Shown: positions 22,433 through 24,061 of the stretch, one piece after another
Layout of the letters: every line of letters begins with the position of its first letter
Position numbering within the stretch: the stretch's first letter is position 1
Assembly (NCBI GenBank): GCA_024640665.1
Contig: JAHEEO010000011.1
Location: 1-24,061, forward strand
DNA length: 24,061 nucleotides
Direction: 5' to 3'
Origin: Rhodospirillales bacterium
GTDB lineage: Bacteria; Pseudomonadota; Gammaproteobacteria; Steroidobacterales; Rariloculaceae
Notes under the pieces: model-generated
Databases searched by the model: none
The model's input: only the letters and a program-made list of their open reading frames with translations
Told to the model about the DNA's origin: nothing
Translations under genes and position numbers: made by a program

Positions 22433-24061
22433 ATGATGCGCCGTCGCCACACAAGAATAGTGCTGCGGCTGTTACTCGCCATTGCTCTTATCTCGCTGGC
22501 GCTGGCGCTGACTGCCTATTTTTTGTTCTCGGCATCGCTACCGCGCCGAGCCGGTAGCGCGCCGGTTGCAACACTTTCAACGCGCGTGTCTATCGAACTC
22601 GATGAATTTGGCATTCCGAGCGTAGCGGCATCGAGCGTGTTAGACGCGTTCCGCGCACAAGGCTTCCTGCACGCCCAAGACCGCTTTTTTCAAATGGACC
22701 TCAGCCGCCGATCAGCAGCCGGAGAATTGGCGTCATTGGTTGGCGTGCGTGCGGTAGGAATAGACAAACAGCGCCGTGTCCTGCAGTTTCGAAAACGCGC
22801 CGAATCACTGTACAAGAGGCTCACGCCAGTACATCGCGCATATCTGGATGCCTATGCAAATGGCGTGAATTCCGGATTGAGCGATCTTGGCGCTCGCCTT
22901 CCGGAATATTGGTTGCTTCGACAAAAGCCGCAGTCCTGGCTACCCCAGGATTCACTGCTGGTCGTGTACACCCTCTATACAATGCTCTCAAACAATGACG
23001 CTTATGAAATTCACAACGGCGCAATGCGCGACGTTCTGCCAGCATCGCTGTTTGAGCTGTTAACGCCGCAGACTTCTCGATTCGACAGACCTTTGACCGC
23101 GCGGCATGACAACGACCCGTCTGGCGGCTATGAACCACTGCCCATGCCGCCCTCGGATACAGTTAACTTGCGGGCAACGCGGAGCATAGACGCCGACATC
23201 GTGCGGCAGCCGCTTGCGCCAGCGGGTTCCAATAATTGGGCCTTCAGCGGCGATCGCACCAACTCCGGCAAGGCAATATTGGCCAACGATCCGCACCTTC
23301 AATTACGCGCACCAAACGTATTTTATCGAATTGAAATGGACTGGCCCGGCAATTCCTTAAGGGGCGTCAGTATTCCCGGTGTTCCAGGCGTATTGATCGG
23401 CGCGAATAACGACGTGGCTTGGGGTGCGACCGTCAGTTATGGCGACCAATCGGACTATGTCGTCATCGAGAGTGACGCCACCAACCCGGAGCGTTATCTG
23501 GTGCCAACCGGCGCAGAACCATTCATCGTGGAACAAGAAACAATCGCAATCGCCGGTGGCGGCAAACCTTTGACACTGGAAGTTCGCTCTACTCGCTGGG
23601 GTCCGATCGTCGCTTCAGACTGGCAGAATCGGCCACTTGCCTTGCACGCTACCTGGCTCGATGCCGACGGCCTCAACCTGGGACTGTTGGATATTCATGA
23701 GGCGCACAGTGCCGAAGATGCGATAAAGCGACTGGGCGAGTGGCATGGCCCGTCGCTCAATTGGATGGTTGCCGATGGGCAGGGGGCGGTTGCGTGGACC
23801 GTGAACGGCCCCATTCCAGCGCGGCGCGGCTTTGACGGCACAGTCCCGGAAAGCTGGGCAAACGGCCGCCTCAACTGGAGCGGCACAATTGAATTGCCGG
23901 CTATTATTGCGAGCAAAGACGACACATTGTTTAGCGCGAATAACCGGCAAATGGCGGCACCATATTCGCAGCTGTTCAGCCGCATTGCACTCGCTCCATT
24001 TCGCGCCAATCGCATCGCAAACTTGCTGGCGCAGGCGCAAGATGTCGACGAACGAACCTCT
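22433..24061 (+). CDS. Penicillin acylase-family Ntn hydrolase, C-terminus beyond the window
   Basis: 543 residues are visible; the family usually reaches about 750-850, so the end is missing. The N-terminus has a basic start (MMRRRHTRIVLR) and a hydrophobic signal or anchor (about 10-33). An alpha-chain region follows with the family motif GFLHAQDRFFQMDLSRRSAAGELASL (77-102). The self-cleavage point and beta-chain nucleophile is Ser266 in PAGSNNWAFSG. Residues after it match the beta-chain start (ANDPHLQLRAPNVFY, then GVSIPGVPGVLIGANNDVAWG). Members are exported, cut themselves and hydrolyse amide bonds, either of beta-lactam side chains or of N-acyl-homoserine lactones. The substrate cannot be told from sequence. 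Tandem ATGs at 22433 and 22436 are both possible; no strong ribosome site is seen. There is no frameshift in the visible part. Confidence 0.92.
   Translation, partial: MMRRRHTRIVLRLLLAIALISLALALTAYFLFSASLPRRAGSAPVATLSTRVSIELDEFGIPSVAASSVLDAFRAQGFLHAQDRFFQMDLSRRSAAGELASLVGVRAVGIDKQRRVLQFRKRAESLYKRLTPVHRAYLDAYANGVNSGLSDLGARLPEYWLLRQKPQSWLPQDSLLVVYTLYTMLSNNDAYEIHNGAMRDVLPASLFELLTPQTSRFDRPLTARHDNDPSGGYEPLPMPPSDTVNLRATRSIDADIVRQPLAPAGSNNWAFSGDRTNSGKAILANDPHLQLRAPNVFYRIEMDWPGNSLRGVSIPGVPGVLIGANNDVAWGATVSYGDQSDYVVIESDATNPERYLVPTGAEPFIVEQETIAIAGGGKPLTLEVRSTRWGPIVASDWQNRPLALHATWLDADGLNLGLLDIHEAHSAEDAIKRLGEWHGPSLNWMVADGQGAVAWTVNGPIPARRGFDGTVPESWANGRLNWSGTIELPAIIASKDDTLFSANNRQMAAPYSQLFSRIALAPFRANRIANLLAQAQDVDERTS

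Overview
The window looks like a chromosomal segment of an environmental gammaproteobacterium with moderately high GC. This is inferred from a gammaproteobacterial-type SohB beside lipoyl synthase, a GloA-type glyoxalase, a full MoxR/Bat operon, and secreted DUF6152 and penicillin-acylase proteins typical of Steroidobacter/Woeseia-like lineages. The exact order cannot be fixed from sequence alone. There is no sign of a prophage, IS element, tRNA, rRNA or CRISPR array. Coding density is very high.

Layout. Positions 1-349 (-) hold the N-terminal part of a multi-pass transporter, divergent from a fused 1211-residue 5-oxoprolinase (522-4157, +). That gene converges, with a 4-base stop overlap, on a leftward block: lipA (8512-7526), sohB (translationally coupled to lipA), a secreted M23 metallopeptidase, and a lone, diverged contractile-tail sheath protein (5707-4154) with no other tail gene near it. 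Upstream of lipA, a 66-residue unknown protein on the minus strand has its own intrinsic terminator. Divergent from it is an OmpA-C-domain envelope protein (9039-10496, +), whose stop overlaps that of an alpha/beta hydrolase (11404-10493, -). Next come a glyoxalase I (11474-11893, +) and a membrane diguanylate cyclase (13119-11896, -), which converge with a 2-base gap.

From 21083 down to 13214 runs one compact minus-strand operon: PDZ membrane protein, MoxR AAA+ ATPase, DUF58 protein, DUF4381 protein, BatA (VWA), a BatB-BatC fusion (VWA-TPR with an acidic/Ser/Gln tail), and BatD. Starts and stops overlap or are separated by a few bases throughout from moxR onward. The working model, from knowledge of the families, is that the MoxR ATPase remodels or loads a membrane assembly of VWA proteins (DUF58, BatA, BatB/C) anchored with DUF4381 and BatD. 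Its substrate is not known with certainty.

Rightward from 21218 lie a secreted DUF6152 protein with a second conserved domain of unknown function, then a penicillin-acylase-family N-terminal nucleophile hydrolase that runs off the window.

The most unusual element is the orphan sheath homologue: its fold-level landmarks are recognisable, but several signature sheath motifs are lost. I could not find a wholly new multi-gene system. The Bat operon is a known but functionally poorly resolved system.
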